A DNA stretch of 64,000 bases from Periplaneta americana (GCF_040183065.1 NC_091120.1:179453396-179517395), one strand, 5' to 3'. Shown: positions 11,789 to 22,994, numbered from the stretch's first letter. The notes: generated by a model not told the origin, from the sequence alone. Numbers and translations are program-made.

Positions 11789-12297
11789 CTTTAACTGTGT
11801 AACAGTTTCTTACGTTCTCATTATATATTGTTACGTGTGGTTCACAATATTGATTTTTACTCACTACCAGTGGCGGTTCGTGGTATAATTTATAGATGGT
11901 TGCAGTTAACTTTGGTTTATAAATTTTACATTCTGAAAACGACCTTCAAACCATGTAACACAGATTAAACTCCGACAGAAAGAAATAAGTAATGGAATTT
12001 TAGGAAATGGATTCCGTTGCGAATAAAATGTAATTATATAACCTACAGAAGTTTTCCTCAACCAGTGATACGCGTACCATCTCGTAGTAACTACAGAGAA
12101 CTAAAGGGGTGCAATTCTTTTATCCATGATATTGCTAATATACTATATTCATTAGGTATTTAGACTTTATTTTGGCAGTAAATTCCTTTGATGGAACTTC
12201 TTCACTTTGTCTCTACATATTTGTGTGAGTTCAATTTTTACTGGGATGAAAATTAAGATAGGAAACCTAATAAGCTCAAAAAAAAATAATAATTCTA
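11789..12297. other. unassigned stretch
   Basis: No coding homology. CAGTGGCGGTTCGTGG at about 11870-11885 resembles the end of some insect hAT elements, but I found no partner end. The open frames at 12167-12418 are low-complexity. Confidence 0.35.
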
Positions 12298-12772
12298 CTG
12301 TCCTTCTGTTATATGAAAAAAATATTTTTACGATTTTTTTTTTCAAATTCAAAATATGCAGTTCACTGTGCAGTGATGAAGCTTTTCCCTCATAACTCAA
12401 ACTTGTTAACTTTTTCATGTTCTCTCTTTTATTTTATTGCTGAAACTCATGTTTACAATATCATGCTCTTTCAACTACATTCTTTAATAAATAATTTTTT
12501 TTTGCATTAGAAGAAAATAGTGATGTTTGACCATTTTGTAAAATGAATTTATTTTTTATCAGACAATCTATCAAAGATAGAGACGTGATCTTGCATCGTA
12601 TTGTAGATATGATATGCATTAATACACACAAGACATTTCATCACAGAATATTCGATAGTGTTTTTTCAGTTATGTGGGAAACGCTTCATCACTGCACAGT
12701 GAACTGAATTTTCAAAAAAATATATAAATAATTTTTTAAGTTGAAAAATATTTTTTTCATATAGCAGAAGGG
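12298..12772. repeat. inverted repeat with about 105-bp arms
   Basis: Arm 1 (about 12298-12402) and arm 2 (about 12665-12772) are imperfect reverse complements. Both contain ATATGAAAAAAATATTTTT and CAGTTCACTGTGCAGTGATG. The spacer is about 260 bases. It has the look of a foldback or MITE remnant; no target duplication was identified. Confidence 0.75.
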
Positions 12773-12802
12773 CAGTGTTTTACACATACTAAGTTTCATT
12801 AT

Positions 12803-13390
12803 CAAATATAAATGATACTGGGGAGGAAATTAAACACACAATAAATATGGGAAATGCCTGTTATTATTCGGTTGAAAAGCTTTTATCATCCAGTCAGCTG
12901 TCAAAAATCTGAAAGTTAGAATTTATAAAACAGTTATATTACCGGTTGTTCTGTATGGATGTGAAACTTGGACTCTCACTTTGAGAGAGGAACATAGGTT
13001 AAGGGTTTTTGAGAATAAGGTGCTTAGGAAAATATTAGGGGCTAAGAGGGATGAAGCTACAGGAAAATGGAGAAAGTTACACAACACAGAACTGCACGCA
13101 TTGTATTCTTTACCTGACATAATTAGGAACATTAAATCCAGACGTTTGAGATGGGCAGGGCATGTAGCACGTATGGGCGAATCCAGAAATGCATATAGAG
13201 TGTTAGTTGGGAGGCCGGAGGGAAAAAGACCGTTAGGGAGGCCGAGACGTAGATGGGAAGATAATATTAAAATGGATTTGAGGGAGTTGGGATATGATGA
13301 TAGAGAATGAATCTTGCTCAGGATAGGGACCAATGGCGGGCTTATGTGACGGAGGCAATGAACCTTCGGGTTCCTTAAAAGCCAGTAAGT
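12803..13390 (+). mobile_element. (TAAG)n LINE fragment, 3' end
   Basis: 5'-truncated copy beginning at ATAAATGATACTGGGGAGGA. It reads INMGNACYYSVEKLLSS, loses one base near 12905, then REEHRLRVFENKVLRKILGA, RLRWAGHVARMGESRNAYRV and GKRPLGRPRRRWEDNIKMDL. A 4-base deletion near 13308 ends the frame early. The 3' UTR reads CTTCGGGTTCCTTAAAAGCC then AGTAAGTA. The minus-strand open frame over the same bases is a shadow. Confidence 0.9.
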
Positions 13391-13960
13391 ACAAGATACA
13401 GTAATGGAGGGAAAAAATGTTGAATATTTCCAAAATTTTACTAGTGTAAGCTGTACCTAACTCCCTAAATATAAAACCCTGTTTCTACCGCTCTTTTCCT
13501 TTCTGACCCAAAATCGTAAACCTTCCACGTTGAAAATTACTGGCGTTTAACTACCTAAGGAAGTTCATCTGTCCTGTGGAGTACCTACAGACGAATAACA
13601 GCGCCATGTGCAAGCGGGTTTCTGTTTTCTAGCTGTATCCCGTTGCAGTGTTTACGTCGTCAATCAAATCTTGTGAATTCTCCTTGGTTCGTCTTAACAA
13701 AGGTCGGTTTATTTGACACACGGATAACAAATCGCTGGTTGACGGCCGACCTCCCACAGACTGACTGCTCCCCGTAACCAATCACATGCAGCAAATTCAT
13801 GTCAGCAGCTGAATTTTGTTTATAGAAGTCTACTGTGACCTCTCCAGTAAATACACAACCGGTTGACATTTCCTGCCCTCTTTTGAGGTATAAAACAGCC
13901 TCCCCTTTGAGGTGGTTTCATTTTATATTGATACATCACACAATATCTTCCACATTAATG
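13391..13960. other. unassigned, GC-richer stretch
   Basis: No domain recognised in the open frame 13660-13869 (minus). TTTTGAGGTATAAAACAGCC near 13882-13901 looks like a TATA element, and CTTTTGAGGT is echoed by CCTTTGAGGTG just downstream; with no gene attached this is only noted. Confidence 0.3.
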
Positions 13961-13962
13961 TA

Positions 13963-15057
13963 CAGGGACATCATTTTATTTTTACTTCAATTTTTATTGT
14001 ACCTGAGTTCTTGAATGTACTTCACTCCCACTCCTTCTACTAATGAAGATCCAACTGACCTCCACATAGAACCAAGACCGCATATAGTAAACAGCACTGA
14101 CTTAGTGAGTATAGTACGTTCTAGAAATATGTTCGCGTTTTCAAGTGACGAAAGTGTTTTCAATATTGAGTCATATTTTCGCACAGGTACTGTCTGTTTG
14201 CCTACGTCGCATCCCGATTTCCCCCACCTGCTTCTGCTCGCCCCTCTGTAAGAGCTGGGCTGTCTTAGCTCTTTTCTGAAAACATTAATTTCTGTTAGGA
14301 ATTGGACGTCTACGTAATATTATACAATTGTTTAAAATAGCTTAAAAGGGCCTCGTTAAGTAATTAACTGTCACGTGATTTCCCCCTTTCTACGATCCTG
14401 TGGCATAACCACTTGGACGGACAGTAGATAGCATGTCTGAGTAATTGTATCTGTGCGGGTCGGGCAGAAGTGAAGATTGAATTTACAGTACGTAAGGTAC
14501 TCTTATATAGACTAGGTACAGAATTATTTCAACATGAGTTACTAGTACGAAGGACGAAACTGGTAATTGGAATTAGATACAATAGTCTATAGTGCGATAA
14601 TGTGCACAAAAGAACTGAAGACTGTATCGAAATGAACGGCCACTATTTTCAAAAATGTGTTTAAATATCCATATTATTATTTTTTCAATTTAACTTCTTT
14701 CTCTATATTGTACGCTAATGTGCTGTAGACAGTATAATATATATTGCATAATGAATACGTTCTCATGGATAACTCAGTTCGTGAGTAAAAACACTTATTC
14801 TTAATACTGTACTGTATTTTGATTAAACAAAAGCCTAATGAAAATTATCGAACTCAAAATCGCGATATTTCCTAGTTTACGTAAATGGATGAACTACTTT
14901 CCTTTCCTCCTATACCTAGTAGAGTGATTTGTTTGTGTTTTACGCCAGTACCATCGAACTACAGTTGTGGAAGGGGTAGCAAACTGTGTTTCCGGTTCTC
15001 TAAAGGTATAGCCAGGTTAATATGAAAAGTGTTAGTAAAAATAAAATGATGTCCCTG
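13963..15057 (+). mobile_element. mariner-type element copy 2 (CAGGGACATC family)
   Basis: 1095 bp, ends CAGGGACATCATTTTATTT and AAAATGATGTCCCTG, TA on each side (13961-13962, 15058-15059). Colinear with copies 1 and 3 over its whole length. No transposase frame; the minus-strand frame 13987-14184 recurs in copy 3 only because the DNA is homologous. Confidence 0.93.
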
Positions 15058-15132
15058 TAGTACTTAATGTGAACACCTTGAAGAGGTATGCATTCAGTTA
15101 CAAAAAGTAACATCAAGGCAAGTAAATGAAGT

Positions 15133-16135
15133 GGTTATCATCATCATCATCATCCTTGCATGTATTGGGCCTAGTGGCCCGTTACGGTCTCTTGCCAACG
15201 CTTGAACGGTCTGCCCAAGGATGGTAATTTAAAATTTGGCGTGGAATTCTAGAACGAGGCATACTGATAACATGTGATCTCCAGTTTTGTCTGTATTTCT
15301 GTAGGTATTCCGTAATCGGTTCAATCTGCAGTTCTTTCATAATGTCAAAATTTCTAATGTGATCCATTCTCGTGTATCCCGCTGTACGACGCATAAATCT
15401 AATTTCTGTCGCCGTTAATACTCATATTTGTGAATCAATATTACGAATCGTCCAAACTTTACTATCAAAACAGAGTATAGGTCTGGCCAATGTTTTATAA
15501 ATTCTGGTGTGCGTGTGTTTTTGTACTAAGTTTGGTTTGAATATCTGATTAATTATCCCCATTGCTCTGTTGAATTTAATAATTTTCTCATTAATTTTTT
15601 TTTTTCCTCTTCATATGAAATTTGGTAACCGAGATAACTAAAATTTTTTACTTATCCGATGACCTTATTATTGATACAAATTTTGCTACGGACTGGTTCT
15701 TTTCCTAAAAAAGCCATCACTTTAGATTTTTCAGTTGAAATTTCCTTATTGAAACATTCTGCCATTTGATTAAAGTTGTAAACCAAACGTTGTAAATTAT
15801 CTTCTGAAGTTGCCATAAACACAATATCATCAGCAAATAATAAGGTATCTATTTGGGACAAACGACTTATCGGTATACTTCCATGTGGTTTCAATCTCCA
15901 TTCCTTAACAATGTGATACATGTAGCCTATATTATAAATAATACAGGAGATAAACTACAACCCTGTCTCACTCCTTGATTTATTCGTTTCCATTCTGAAT
16001 ATTTGTTTTCAATTCTAACCTGTATAGGATTATTATTATAAATAATCTAAATAGCTGTTATTAATTGATTTGGAATACAATCATGTGCTAAAATATTCAA
16101 TAATTTCTTTCTATCTACTCTGTCGAAGATCGTTA
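15133..16135 (-). mobile_element. second LINE type, 5'-truncated
   Basis: Minus-strand reverse transcriptase remnant. In coding order: FDRVDRKKLLNIL (about 16135), INQGVRQGCSLSPVL (about 15980-15940), a frameshift near 15935, then LLFADDIVFMATSEDNLQRL with an intact FADD box (about 15850-15790), KSKVMAFLGKEPV, and near the end MRRTAGYTRMDHIRN and SRIPRQILNYHP (about 15390-15220). The 3' tail is (GAT)n, read on plus as ATCATCATC at 15136-15153. Protein pattern differs from the (TAAG)n family, so two LINE lineages coexist. The catalytic box is intact but frameshifts and stops make it dead. Confidence 0.88.
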
Positions 16136-16147
16136 AAAATATGTTAA

Positions 16148-17291
16148 CCCTTAACTTGGCAAAACTTTATTTCTCACACTAGTTTATTAAACCGTGTCGG
16201 ACTGTAAAGAAAACAACAATCGTAATGTCCATACATATTGAAAGACACTCTTTCAGCTTTCCCAATGACGGGACTGCCTCATTGGACAAAGCATAATAAA
16301 CATATTGAGTGAAAACAAAAACAGACCACAAAAGAGAAAGGAGAGGAACGAACAAAAGGGAAAATTAAGTACAGGAAAGATAATAGCATGCATATAACAG
16401 GCCTAAACATAGTAAATAAACAGATTAGACATTCGAGGAAAAGTATCCCTTTTTAGGAAACAAAGTACAGATGGTATTTTAAAATGGCAAGTGATCCTCT
16501 GATAGCGGCAAGGGAAACATCACGAATGAAGTCGTTGTTCAGCTGGAACTTCTTGCAGAAACTGACAAAGAGGCGAGGTATTGTGCCCCTAGCGCCAACC
16601 ATTAGCCCAACTACTTCAATGGAGGTGAGGTGATATTTCTCCAAATAGAATGGAACTGTGGGCTCATAAATTCTGCATTTTTCTGAGTGGACTTCAGCGG
16701 GCTGTTGTTCCTGTGCCTCGAACCTGACTGTCGGGTCGATAATGTAGGCGGATGTGGAGCCTGGTGGAATGGCAAGTATGTCAATTCACCGACAGGATCC
16801 CTCCTGAGAGATGCCATGGACTTCTTCGTGCACAGTGAGACCTTTCTTCCTCAAGGCTTCGGCAATCATGGACCTGATTCTGTGATGTCTAGAGTTTCTC
16901 AGCTGAAAGGACAGGCACCCAAAACGTGGCCAAGAGTTTCAATCTCACTGACGCAACGACGACAGTGGTTTCCGTCTCGGGACCTTCCTGGTATAGCACG
17001 CAGCGGACAAACATTGGCTGTCATTTTAAGAGCTTGTCTCCATTCACTGCTAGTGAGGCGATCAGGTTGTCGGATCCATTTATTGGCGGGAGTGAACTCC
17101 TTATAGAGGATGACGCCTTTCCCTTTCTGATTTAAAGAGCACCGAGATGTTGTGCAATATTATAGCATTGAAAAAAATAGTATTTTGAAATTTTAATTTT
17201 CTCACCAATTTCTTTCTATTGTTCTATTAACATTATAGCATATAGTCTACTAACCTGTTGTATGCTATAGGATACATTGCCAATTTAAGGG
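16148..17291. mobile_element. piggyBac-type TIR element copy 1
   Basis: Left end TTAA then CCCTTAACTTGGCAA; right end TTGCCAATTTAAGGG then TTAT, a probable decayed TTAA. The sister copy at 55401-56326 has perfect TTAA on both sides. Its own sequence is about 240 bp: the middle (about 16238-17136) is an inserted R2-like LINE fragment, shown by continuity of AATGTCCATA and TGTTGTGCAATATTATAG in the sister copy. Confidence 0.85.
16238..17136 (-). pseudogene. R2-like LINE C-terminal fragment
   Basis: In minus-strand order: a C-x2-C-x-H-C knuckle (HCRRCVSEIETLGHVLGAC, about 16965-16910), a frameshift, NSRHHRIRS, the block YIIDPTVRFEAQEQQ (about 16747-16705) where the aspartate sits in the expected nuclease core, PAEVHSEK, then EVVGLMVGARGTIPRLF and AIRGSLAILKYHLYF with stop near 16455. 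CCHC knuckle plus restriction-like endonuclease at the C-terminus is the R2-type arrangement. The reverse transcriptase is missing. Inserted in a piggyBac-type element, not in 28S rDNA where true R2 lives. Confidence 0.8.
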
Positions 17292-17397
17292 TTATTTCTT
17301 GCATAAGATAGAGAAATAAATGAAATGAAGTGAACAATATATTCCCACAGACCTATATTTCGAACACATTAATTATTATATATTAAAATTATTTCTA

Positions 17398-17651
17398 CGT
17401 TTGAGATGGGCAGGGCATGTAGTACGCATGGGCGAAATGCATATAGAGTGTTAGTTGGGAGACCGGAAGGAAAAAGACCTTTAGGGAGGCCGAGATGTAG
17501 ATGGGAGGATAATATTAAAATGGATTTGAGGGAGGTGGGATATGATGATAGAGACTGGATTAATCTTGCACAGAATAGGGACCGATGGCGGGCTTATGTG
17601 AGGGCGGCAATGAACCTTCGGGTTCCTTAAAAGCCATTTGTAAGTAAGTAA
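17398..17651 (+). mobile_element. short (TAAG)n LINE insertion with target duplication
   Basis: Only the last 250 bases of the LINE: RLRWAGHV...., a small deletion that removes ESRN, YRVLVGRPEGKRPLGRPR, and WINLAQNRDRWRAYVRAAMN followed by LRVP and stop. Tail AGTAAGTAAGTA. Flanks AAAATTATTTCT before and after give a 12-bp target duplication. The coding frame downstream of the deletion is open, so this is a recent insertion compared with the others. Confidence 0.92.
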
Positions 17652-17911
17652 GTAAAATTATTTCTGCTTTAGGTTATTTTTTTCAAAGTCTCATAAGCTC
17701 TTATGACTCATCAGACCCAGTCAGGTTGTGACTACGGTTAGTGAACATCATTTCATTGTTATACTGCAGGTAAGGCCGGGTTTTGGTGGGAATGAAAAAG
17801 GTGAATATTCAATCGGTTTCTGTGAATTAGGAAAGGAGTGAATGATTTCCCTTATTACAACAAGAAAAAAAAAACAGGAGTTGAGACAGTAAGATGTCGT
17901 CACAGCATATA

Positions 17912-18927
17912 CAGGGTGGTTCACGGGATTTACTGTCACTTACGGAGCTTATTTTTTTTTCAATAGGTTATTTTACGACGCTTTATCAACATCTTTGGTT
18001 ATTTAGCGTCTGAATGAGATGAAGGTGATAATGCCGGTGAAATGAGTTCGGGGTCCAGCACCGAAAGTTACCCAGCATTTGCTCATATTGGGTTGAGGGA
18101 AAACCCCGGAAAAAACCTCAACCAGGTAACTTGACCCGGCCGGGAATCGAATCCGGGCCACCTGGTTTCGCGGCAGACGCGCTGACCGTTACTCCACAGG
18201 TGTGGACTTACGGAGCTTATTTCCGAAGACATTCTAAGAAAAAGAGTCATATAAACATTCGTCCTAATCTCAATATTTTCAAAGTTACATGAATTTGAAG
18301 TTGTTAGTAAAATACTTTTTTTCTTTAGTTTTAAGGGTAAACAAATATTCCAAATAGAAAATAAGTATTCAGAACTGTCATGTCTTTAATTGGCTAGTGT
18401 TCTGAAGTTAAACATGTGTTATTAATTACTTTGTACAGATTTCATTTTTCAATTTTTAACTAAAAATGACATCATTCTTACGCACTTATCACAAAAATTT
18501 GTTACAAGTCATACGACTTTAGGAACTTGATTCTTTACAGTTTAATTATGCGTCCTAATGTACAGTCTTGCAGAATTTTCCAGAGTAGCGTGATTTGTAA
18601 TAATTGTGATAAATACATAAGGAAATGTAATTTTGTAGTTAAAAATCGAAAAAAAAAATCTGTACGAAGCAACTATGGAATTCACAATACATTTTTAGCT
18701 TCAGAATACTAACTAATTAAAAAATTATACTCCTGAATAGTTCATTCTTTATCTGTAATTCTTTTTACCCTTAAAACTCAAGAATAATGGTATTTTACAA
18801 ACAACTTCAAATTAGTGTAATTCTGAAAAAACTGAGATTAGGACAAATGTTTATATGACATTTTTTGCTCAGAATGTCTTCGGAAATAAGCTCCGTAATG
18901 GACGGTAAATCCTCGTGAATCACCCTG
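17912..18927. mobile_element. long palindromic mariner-type element
   Basis: Ends CAGGGTGGTTCACGGGATTT and, reversed, CAGGGTGATTCACGAGGATT, between TA dinucleotides (17910-17911, 18928-18929). After removing the SINE at 17954-18205, the left arm is reverse-complementary to the right almost to the centre near 18540: shared blocks ACGGAGCTTATTTCCGAAGA, GTCATATAAACATT, GTTTTAAGGGTAAA, TTTTTAACTA. About 750 bp of own sequence is nearly all hairpin. No coding frame. Confidence 0.88.
17954..18205 (-). mobile_element. SINE copy B
   Basis: Same SINE as copy A with a one- or two-base gap in the tRNA head. Perfect 16-bp target duplication ACTTACGGAGCTTATT at 17938-17953 and 18206-18221. It sits in the left arm of the palindromic element; the right arm (about 18888) gives the undisturbed sequence. 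Confidence 0.95.
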
Positions 18928-19135
18928 TATAACTCACACTTCAAAGACTCTGTCCACTAACTTCATAGCAGAAAAAAATCACGGGAGATTAAATTAGTCC
19001 TGAAACAGTAATATTTTATAGTAATATTGATATCTAAATCACCAAACGTAAGACTTCATGAACATTCAAACATACACATTAGAATAAATATTTTCTTTAA
19101 CTATATTGAGATATCCTGTTAAGATTTATTTATTT

Positions 19136-19552
19136 ACAAATGGCTTTTAGAGAACTCGGAGGTTCATTGCCACCCTCACATAAGCCCGCCATCGGTCCCT
19201 ATCCTGAGCAACATTAATCCAGTCCCTACCATCATATCCCACCTCTTTCTCCTCCCATCTATGTCTCGGCCTCTACAAAAGTATTTTTCCCTCAAGTCTT
19301 CCAACTAACACTCTATATTGTTATTGCTAAAATATAATCAGTCATAAATCAGTTTTATGACATCACAATTAATGTAATCTTACAAACATTTTACATTAAA
19401 TACATTTATTGTTATCGCTTTCGTCTCTAACGGCATCTTCAGACAAGAAGTATTTTTATATCATGAATCGTTTGTGGATTTTCTCCTAACATGTTCACGT
19501 CATACGCATAGACAAGCAGCTGATGTAACCCGTTCAATTCCAAACGCTGTCT
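19136..19552 (-). mobile_element. fragments of (TAAG)n LINE, rearranged
   Basis: 19136-19318 is the 3' end of the LINE (minus), matching AACTCGGAGGTTCATTGCC to CCAACTAACACTCTATA. 19470-19552 is a separate piece from the RT core reading LLVYAYDVNMLGENPQ: the YADD box is YAYD, the first aspartate lost. The 150 bases between (19319-19469) are not from this LINE; ATCGCTTTCGTCTC..CATCTTCAGA there is reminiscent of Penelope-like 3' ends, low confidence. Confidence 0.8.
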
Positions 19553-20462
19553 GTTTTCCTATATCTTTAAATAACAATGACGTAACACAAAGGGATACAA
19601 ATTTGTATCTCATTGAAGAAGCCATGTTCTCATTTTGAAAACAGAAAAACATGCGTTTTGTTAATCACAACATTTTTACATAAAAAATTGTAAAGATATA
19701 GAGAATTAAGCTTGTAAAACATAAATAGTGTTTGTTTAGGTTATATTTAAGCGTCGTTGTCCATCCATCCTCAGTGCAAATACCAATGGGTGTCCTTTTC
19801 TGCAAAATTACAAAGTTTCAAATTGCATTTACAGGAAAACAGATTTCCGATTTGAAATCAGTGATGAAAAAATATACAGAAACAGATGAAAAATCTCAGG
19901 CAACAGAAAATGAGAAAAAATTTGTTGCCCAGCGTAATTTAACTTAGGGGAAATTAGAGCATTAAAAAGGGAAATTTTTCCAAATGAACTATCATTGCAT
20001 GGAATGTACACTACACGGATCCCACGTAGTAGGTTATCGACGCGTACTTGATGAAAATATCTGCTGAAGTTGGCGAGGTAGACGAGCTGTTTCGTCTTAT
20101 TAGAAACTTGTTTGAAATTGCTGTGCTTGCATCTGGGGCCCGACGACTCGCAGATGTCATCGCCTGGAGCACATTGTTTGGAAAGCAGTGTATTCTAACA
20201 ATAACAACCGCAAGCCGGCGTCTATTTATATAGAACATTTACAATCGTGATATTGATCCGGGGCTGAGCATGATGCGTGCAGAGTTCGCTCGCGGGGGCG
20301 GGACCCACTAATTTCTGGGGCGTCTTGTCCTTTCCTAGAAAATATTAATTAAGAGGGCCAACTTCTCATCTTTTGTGAAGATAACCAAACTCTTTGCATA
20401 TGTATTTTAATTTTATTCAGAAAATTAATTATTTTAGAGAGATAGAAATAAATGCAAGTTTC
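19553..20462. other. unassigned stretch
   Basis: Short frames at 19732-19947 and 20048-20233 have no recognised domain. The sequence around 20240-20335 is unusually GC-rich (CTCGCGGGGGCGGGACC) for this window. Confidence 0.35.
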
Positions 20463-20469
20463 CTATGAG

Positions 20470-22735
20470 ATGGAAAAGTGGAAAGGGGAAGAATAAAAGT
20501 GAAAAAGAGAAAAATAAAAGTAGAAAAAAGAAAAATAAAAGTACAAAAGACAATAATAAATTTTGAAAAGAGGAGAATAAAATTGAAAAAGATAAGAATA
20601 AAAGTAGAAAAGATAAGAATAAAATTTGAAAAGAGAAGAATAAAATTGGAAAACATAAGAATTAAAGTAGAAAAGGTAAGAATAAAAGTAGAAAAGATCA
20701 GAATAAAATTTGAAAAAAGAAGAATGAAAGTGGAAAAGACAAGAATAAAAGTGGAAAAGACAAGAATAAAATTTGAAAAGAGAAGAATAAAATTTGAAAA
20801 GAGAAGAAAAAAATTTGAAAAGAGAAGAATAAAATTTGAAAAGAGAAGAATAAAATTTGAAAAAAGAAGAATGAAAGTGGAAAAGACAAGAATAAAAGTG
20901 GAAAAGACAAGAATAAAATTTGAAAAGAGAAGAATAAAATTTGGAAAGAGAAGAATAAAATTTGAAAAGAGAAGAATAAAATTTGAAAAGAGAAGAATAA
21001 AATTTGAAAAGAGAAGAATAAAAGTGGAAAAAAATAAGAATTAAAGTGGAAAAAATAAGAATAAAATTGGAAAAAATAAGAATAAAAGTGGAAAAGAGAA
21101 GAATAAAAGTAGAAAAGAGAAGAATAAAATTGGAAAAGATAATAAAAGTAGAAAAGATCAGAATAAAATTTGAAAAGAGAAGAATAAAATTGGAAAACAT
21201 AAGAATTAAAGTAGAAAAGGTAAGAATAAAAGTAGAAAAGATCAGAATAAAATTTGAAAAAAGAAGAATGAAAGTGGAAAAGACAAGAATGAAAGTGGAA
21301 AAGACAAGAATAAAAGTGGAAAAGACAAGAATAAAATTTGAAAAGAGAAGAATAAAATTTGAAAAGACAAGAATAAAATTTGAAAAGAGAAGAATAAAAT
21401 TTTAAAAGAGAAGAATAAAATTTGAAAAGAGAAGAATAAAATTTGAAAAGAGAAGAAAAAAATTTGAAAAGAGAAGAATAAAATTTGAAAAGAGAAGAAT
21501 AAAATTTGAAAAGAGAAGAATAAAATTTGAAAAGAGAAGAATAAAATTTGAAAAGAGAAGAATAAAATTTGGAAAGAGAAGAATAAAATTTGAAAAGAGA
21601 AGAATAAAATTTGAAAAGAGAAGAATAAAATTTGAAAAGAGAAGAATAAAAGTGGAAAAAATAAGAATTAAAGTGGAAAAAATAAGAATAAAATTGGAAA
21701 AAATAAGAATAAAAGTGGAAAAGAGAAGAATAAAAGTAGAAAAGAGAAGAATAAAATTGGAAAAGAGAAGAATGAAATTGGAAAAGACAAGAATAAAATT
21801 GGAAAAGAGAAGAATGAAATTGGAAAAACAAGAATAAAAGTAAAAAAGAGAAAAATAAAATTTGAAAAGAGAAGAATAAAATTGGAAAAGAGAAGAATGA
21901 AATTTTGAAAAGAGAAGAATGAAATTTTGAAAAGAGAAGAATAAAAGTGGAAAAAATAAGGATAAAAGTGGAAAAGAGAAGAATAAAAGTGGAAAAGAGG
22001 TTAATAGAAAAGGTAAAGAGAATAATAGAAGTGGAAAAGATAAGAAAAGCAAAATGTTACAGAATAAAAGTGGAAAGAGAAGAATAAGTAGAAAAAAGAA
22101 GAAAAGAAAATGTTAAAAAAGTATAAAAGTGGTAAAGAGAAGAATAAAAGTGGAAAAGAAAAGGAAAAATTAGAAAAGAAAAAATTTGGAAAATGAGAAG
22201 AAAAGTGGAAGAGAGAAGAAAAGTGAAGAAAAGATGAAACGTGGAGAAAAGAAGAAAAGAGGAAAAGAATAAAAGAGAAGAAGCGAGGAAAAGAAAAGAG
22301 AAGACGAAAGCGGAAAAGAAAAGAAGAAAATCGGAAAGAAAAAGAGGATATTAAAAGAAGGAAAGAGGAAAATAGAAGAAAAGAGAAAAAGAGAAGAAGA
22401 AAAGAAAAAAGGAAAAGAAAAGAAGAGAGTAGAACCAAAGAAAAAACTGAAAAGAAAAGAAAAGAGAGGAAAAGAGAAGAAAAGAGGAAAAATAAGATAT
22501 ACGGAAAACAAAAGAGAAACAGAGAAGAAGAGGAAGAAGAAGAAGAAAGAAAAACAAAGCAGAAAAAGAGAAGCAGAAAAAAGGAAAACAGAAGAACAAA
22601 AAAAGAAAAGATAGAAGAAGAAGAAAAATTTAAGGGCGAAAAGGAGAGAAGAGGGAAGTGAAGGAAGAGAAAATGTAGGGAAAAGAAGAAAGTGAAGAAA
22701 GATGAAAACCGTAGACGAAGGGGAAAGAGAGGAAA
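20470..22735. repeat. 21-bp purine-rich tandem array
   Basis: Tandem repeat with core GAAAAGAGAAGAATAAAA plus TTT (21 bp) and variants (GTGGAAAAGACAAGAATAAAA, 21 bp). The plus strand is almost free of C. Because 21 is a multiple of three, several frames stay open on both strands (for example 20478-21044 plus, 20698-21831 minus) giving KFEKRRI-type repeats; these are not genes. Blocks of variants recur (20640-21040 resembles 21180-21650), a sign of segment duplication. From about 22150 the period decays into plain GA-rich DNA. Confidence 0.95.
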
Positions 22736-22737
22736 TA

Positions 22738-22850
22738 TTCATTCACTCGTTTATTTAGTGTTCTGCCCAAGGGCAGGTCTTTCACTGCAAACCCAGCTTT
22801 CTCCAATCTTTCCTATTTTCTGCCTTATCTTCATTTCCTCATGTGATCCA
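22738..22850 (-). repeat. short dispersed repeat, minus copy
   Basis: Reverse complement of the repeat at 35940-36048: shared landmarks GCTGGGTTTGCAGT and AAAGACCTGCCCTTGG. The plus-strand reading at 36.0 kb gives AGFAVKDLPL, possibly a LINE 3' coding end, but too short to assign. Confidence 0.75.
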
Positions 22851-22994
22851 TAATCTTAATGTCGGTTTATGATCTGATAAGAAGTGAAAATTTTAAAATT
22901 GTAAATAAGAGAAAAGAGTGGAAGAGAAACAGACAGGAAGCGGAGTGATCCGAGACCAATATGCCACTCAGGACAAGAAATATGGCAACTGTTA

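Noticed and set aside
12923-13433. Minus-strand frames over the LINE at 13 kb
   Set aside because: Antisense shadows of the LINE coding strand; the plus strand has the RT-family pattern.
13882-13901. TATA-box promoter
   Set aside because: TATAAAA occurs but no gene or conserved initiator lies downstream on either strand.
13987-14184. Minus-strand 65-codon frame, repeated at 52443-52640
   Set aside because: Shared only because both lie in copies of the same non-coding mariner element.
15136-15153. Independent (ATC)n microsatellite
   Set aside because: It is the 3' tail of the minus-strand LINE that follows directly.
20478-22742. Long open frames (up to 377 codons) in the purine-rich array
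   Set aside because: They follow from a 21-bp period and strand bias; all frames encode the same low-complexity repeat and exist on both strands.
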